From assembly GCF_023823125.1 (NCBI RefSeq), contig NZ_CP090949.1:1946001-2010000 (forward strand): a stretch of 64,000 nucleotides of DNA, in the 5' to 3' direction. The translations under genes and the position numbers were made by a program. Position 1 is the first letter of the stretch. Every line of letters begins with the position of its first letter. Source of the stretch: Erythrobacter aurantius. GTDB taxonomy: Bacteria; Pseudomonadota; Alphaproteobacteria; Sphingomonadales; Sphingomonadaceae. Below the pieces are notes generated by a model. That model was given only the letters and a program-made list of their open reading frames with translations. It had not been told where the DNA came from and searched no databases. Below are positions 62,383-64,000 of this stretch, one piece after another.

Positions 62383-62793
62383 TTAACGCGATGCCCGGCG
62401 GGTGCAGAGCAGGTCGCTGGCTTCGCCGCCTGGCTTGAGCTTGCGCAACTGGTTGTCTCCCACGCGTTCGAACCGCTCACCCTGCTTGGGCCCCAGGGTA
62501 AAGGTCAGATCCTTGCCGCGCAGGATGTAGGTGCCGGTGCCTTGCGCGGTTTCATAGCGGGATGCGGTGAAGATGCGGAATTCCTCCTCCTCTACCACGA
62601 CATAGGCATCGCCGCCCGCATCGCCGGGCAGGGCGCATTGATAGCGGCCATGCGGCATGGTGCGCAGCATCCCGCCCGGGGCGGGTTCGGCCTGTGCCGT
62701 GCCGCCTTGGGAGTCACTTTGGCCGAACACCGGTCCGGTGGCGGCGATACCGGCAGCAAATGCCGTAAGCAGGATGATGTGCAGGGTCTTCAT
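62383..62793 (-). CDS. Exported hypothetical protein, 136 aa
   Basis: A signal peptide (KTLHIILLTAFAAGIAATGPVFG) is followed by a compact domain with conserved-looking HGRYQCALPGDAGGDAYVVVEEEEF, TGTYILRGKDLTFTLGPKQG and a C-terminal Cys, probably disulfide-bonded to the earlier one. I recall similar small proteins near efp in sphingomonads but no function is known. It diverges from efp. Confidence 0.68.
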   Translation of the reverse strand: MKTLHIILLTAFAAGIAATGPVFGQSDSQGGTAQAEPAPGGMLRTMPHGRYQCALPGDAGGDAYVVVEEEEFRIFTASRYETAQGTGTYILRGKDLTFTLGPKQGERFERVGDNQLRKLKPGGEASDLLCTRRASR

Positions 62794-62993
62794 AAGGTGG
62801 GGGTCCTTGTTGCCTTATCCTTTAGCAGCGGGCCGGACTCTTGGCCAATTCGTTAACCAACAAACGCGCAATTGCAGGCCAGCTTTCCACCGCGCTTGCC
62901 GTGAACATGCCGAGCGGCTATGGGCGCGCTTTGTTTTTCAGGGCCGCGCGCAAACCACATCCCGCGCGCCCATCTACCAGCAAAGAGAAACCC

Positions 62994-63557
62994 ATGAAGA
63001 TCAGCGGCGTCGACATTCGTCCGGGCAACATCATCGAATACGAAGGCGGCATCTGGAAAGTTGCCAAGATCCAGCACACCCAGCCGGGCAAGGGCGGTGC
63101 CTATATGCAGGTCGAAATGAAGAACCTGCAGGACGGCCGCAAGACCAACGTCCGCTTCCGCAGCGCCGACACGGTCGAGAAAGTGCGGCTCGACACCAAG
63201 GAATTCCAGTTCCTCTATGAAGACGGCGAAATGCTCGTGTTCATGGACAACGACACTTACGAGCAGATCAACCTGCCGGGCGACCTGCTGGGCGATGCGC
63301 GCCCCTTCCTTCAGGACGGGATGCAGGTGAAGCTGGAACTGTGGGAAGAAAAGCCGATCTCGATCGAACTGCCCGCGCAGATCGAAGCCACCATCGTCGA
63401 AGCCGACGCCGTGGTGAAGGGCCAGACCGCGTCCTCCAGCTACAAGCCCGCCGTGCTCGACAATGGCGTGCGCATCATGGTGCCGCCGCACATCGAAAGC
63501 GGCACGCGCATCGTGGTTGACGTGTACGAGCAGTCCTACGTCGGGAAGGCTGGCTAA
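62994..63557 (+). CDS. efp: Elongation factor P
   Basis: The 187-aa protein starts [19 protein letters not shown] and has the modification-site loop [16 protein letters not shown], where a lysine is the usual post-translational target. EF-P frees ribosomes stalled at polyproline. The C-terminal OB domains ([38 protein letters not shown]) are complete. The IMPase gene follows 5 bp later. Confidence 0.96.
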   Translation: MKISGVDIRPGNIIEYEGGIWKVAKIQHTQPGKGGAYMQVEMKNLQDGRKTNVRFRSADTVEKVRLDTKEFQFLYEDGEMLVFMDNDTYEQINLPGDLLGDARPFLQDGMQVKLELWEEKPISIELPAQIEATIVEADAVVKGQTASSSYKPAVLDNGVRIMVPPHIESGTRIVVDVYEQSYVGKAG

Positions 63558-63562
63558 ATCCC

Positions 63563-64000
63563 ATGTCGATGTTTTCAGGCCTGATCCGCGTAATGGAGCG
63601 CGCCGCGCGCAAGGCGGGCGGGCGGCTCCGGCGCGACTTCGGCGAGGTCGAGCACCTGCAGGTGAGCCGCAAGGGCCCTGCCGATTTCGTCTCCAAGGCC
63701 GACATGCGGGCCGAACGCGCGATTTATGACGAACTGCTCCACGCACGGCCCGACTGGGGCTTCGTGATGGAGGAAGCCGGGGTTATCGAAGGTGACCCGA
63801 ACAAACCGCGCTGGATCGTCGATCCGCTCGATGGCACCAGCAACTTCCTCCACGGCATCCCGCATTTCGCGATCAGCATCGCGGTGCAGGAACCGCGTCT
63901 GGACGGGAAGGGCTGGGGCGAAGTCACCGCCGCCGTTATCTACCACCCGATCGAGGACGCGACCTACTGGGCCGAAAAGACCCGTGGCGCCTGGCTTCAG
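63563..64000 (+). CDS. suhB: Inositol monophosphatase family protein (3' end outside window)
   Basis: The first 146 residues are present, from ATG at 63563, 5 bp after the efp stop, likely co-transcribed. The metal-binding FVMEEAG and WIVDPLDGTSNFLHGIPHFAISIAV motifs identify an IMPase/SuhB-type Mg-dependent phosphatase. The frame is open to the end of the window. The symbol follows the efp-suhB arrangement common in alphaproteobacteria; sequence alone does not separate SuhB from other IMPase members. Confidence 0.9.
   Translation, partial: MSMFSGLIRVMERAARKAGGRLRRDFGEVEHLQVSRKGPADFVSKADMRAERAIYDELLHARPDWGFVMEEAGVIEGDPNKPRWIVDPLDGTSNFLHGIPHFAISIAVQEPRLDGKGWGEVTAAVIYHPIEDATYWAEKTRGAWLQ

Noticed and set aside
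1..64000. CRISPR arrays and IS elements
   Set aside because: No regularly spaced repeats, cas genes or transposase genes were seen anywhere in the window.

Overview
This 64 kb window is alphaproteobacterial chromosome, most likely from a marine or freshwater member of the Sphingomonadales (Erythrobacteraceae/Sphingomonadaceae type). The support is the high-GC coding style, an Oar/Caulobacter-style TonB-dependent receptor next to a flavin-dependent halogenase, the order 5-formyl-THF cyclo-ligase / 6S RNA / zapA, the tkt-gap-pgk-...-fba cluster, and small alphaproteobacterial families such as DUF2842, DUF3429 and SdhE. The assignment rests on protein character and gene order; no rRNA is present.

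Region 1 (1-4310) ends a glycosyltransferase gene and then carries a tightly overlapped minus-strand operon: B12-type radical SAM enzyme, nitric oxide synthase oxygenase, family-2 glycosyltransferase. The NOS is unmistakable (heme-Cys, substrate-Glu and pterin-site motifs), and its setting is the most unusual thing in the window.

Region 2 (4448-15296) is a 10.8 kb integrative island. It lies between a 15-bp copy of the 3' end of tRNA-Asn and the intact tRNA-Asn gene. It encodes a tyrosine integrase, an MmeI-like one-polypeptide restriction-modification enzyme, a satellite-like replication block (AlpA-type HTH, toprim/primase, DUF3987 protein), a 228-aa protein and an HGG-motif protein, and an acyltransferase/SGNH-hydrolase pair. 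A decayed copy of the HGG gene and paired 9-bp repeats, probably integrase arm sites, lie just inside the tRNA end.

Region 3 (15456-30471) is mainly housekeeping: NAD kinase, a shortened EAL protein, an amidohydrolase flanked on both sides by mfd 3'-end sequence (one intact, one a remnant), mfd, sdhE, recG, a low-molecular-weight phosphatase, a DUF885 protein, an ABC1/UbiB kinase and an SDR.

Region 4 (30479-43577) is a glycan-use locus: a two-repeat secreted protein, a tryptophan-halogenase-type flavoenzyme, a TonB-dependent receptor, a LacI regulator, an MFS carrier, a GH3 lipoprotein and a sodium:solute symporter. Three near-identical 16-bp LacI-type operators lie before three of its transcription units, so the locus can be read as one regulon.

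Region 5 (43635-64000) holds tRNA-Pro, thyA, the branched-chain 2-oxoacid dehydrogenase E1alpha-E1beta-E2 operon, tRNA-Asp, DUF2842, 5-formyl-THF cyclo-ligase, 6S RNA, zapA, the central carbon cluster tkt-gap-pgk-(NTF2-like)-(2OG oxygenase)-(thioesterase)-fba, thiE, a secreted caspase-family protein with uncharacterised exported neighbours, efp, and the start of an inositol-monophosphatase gene cut by the window edge.
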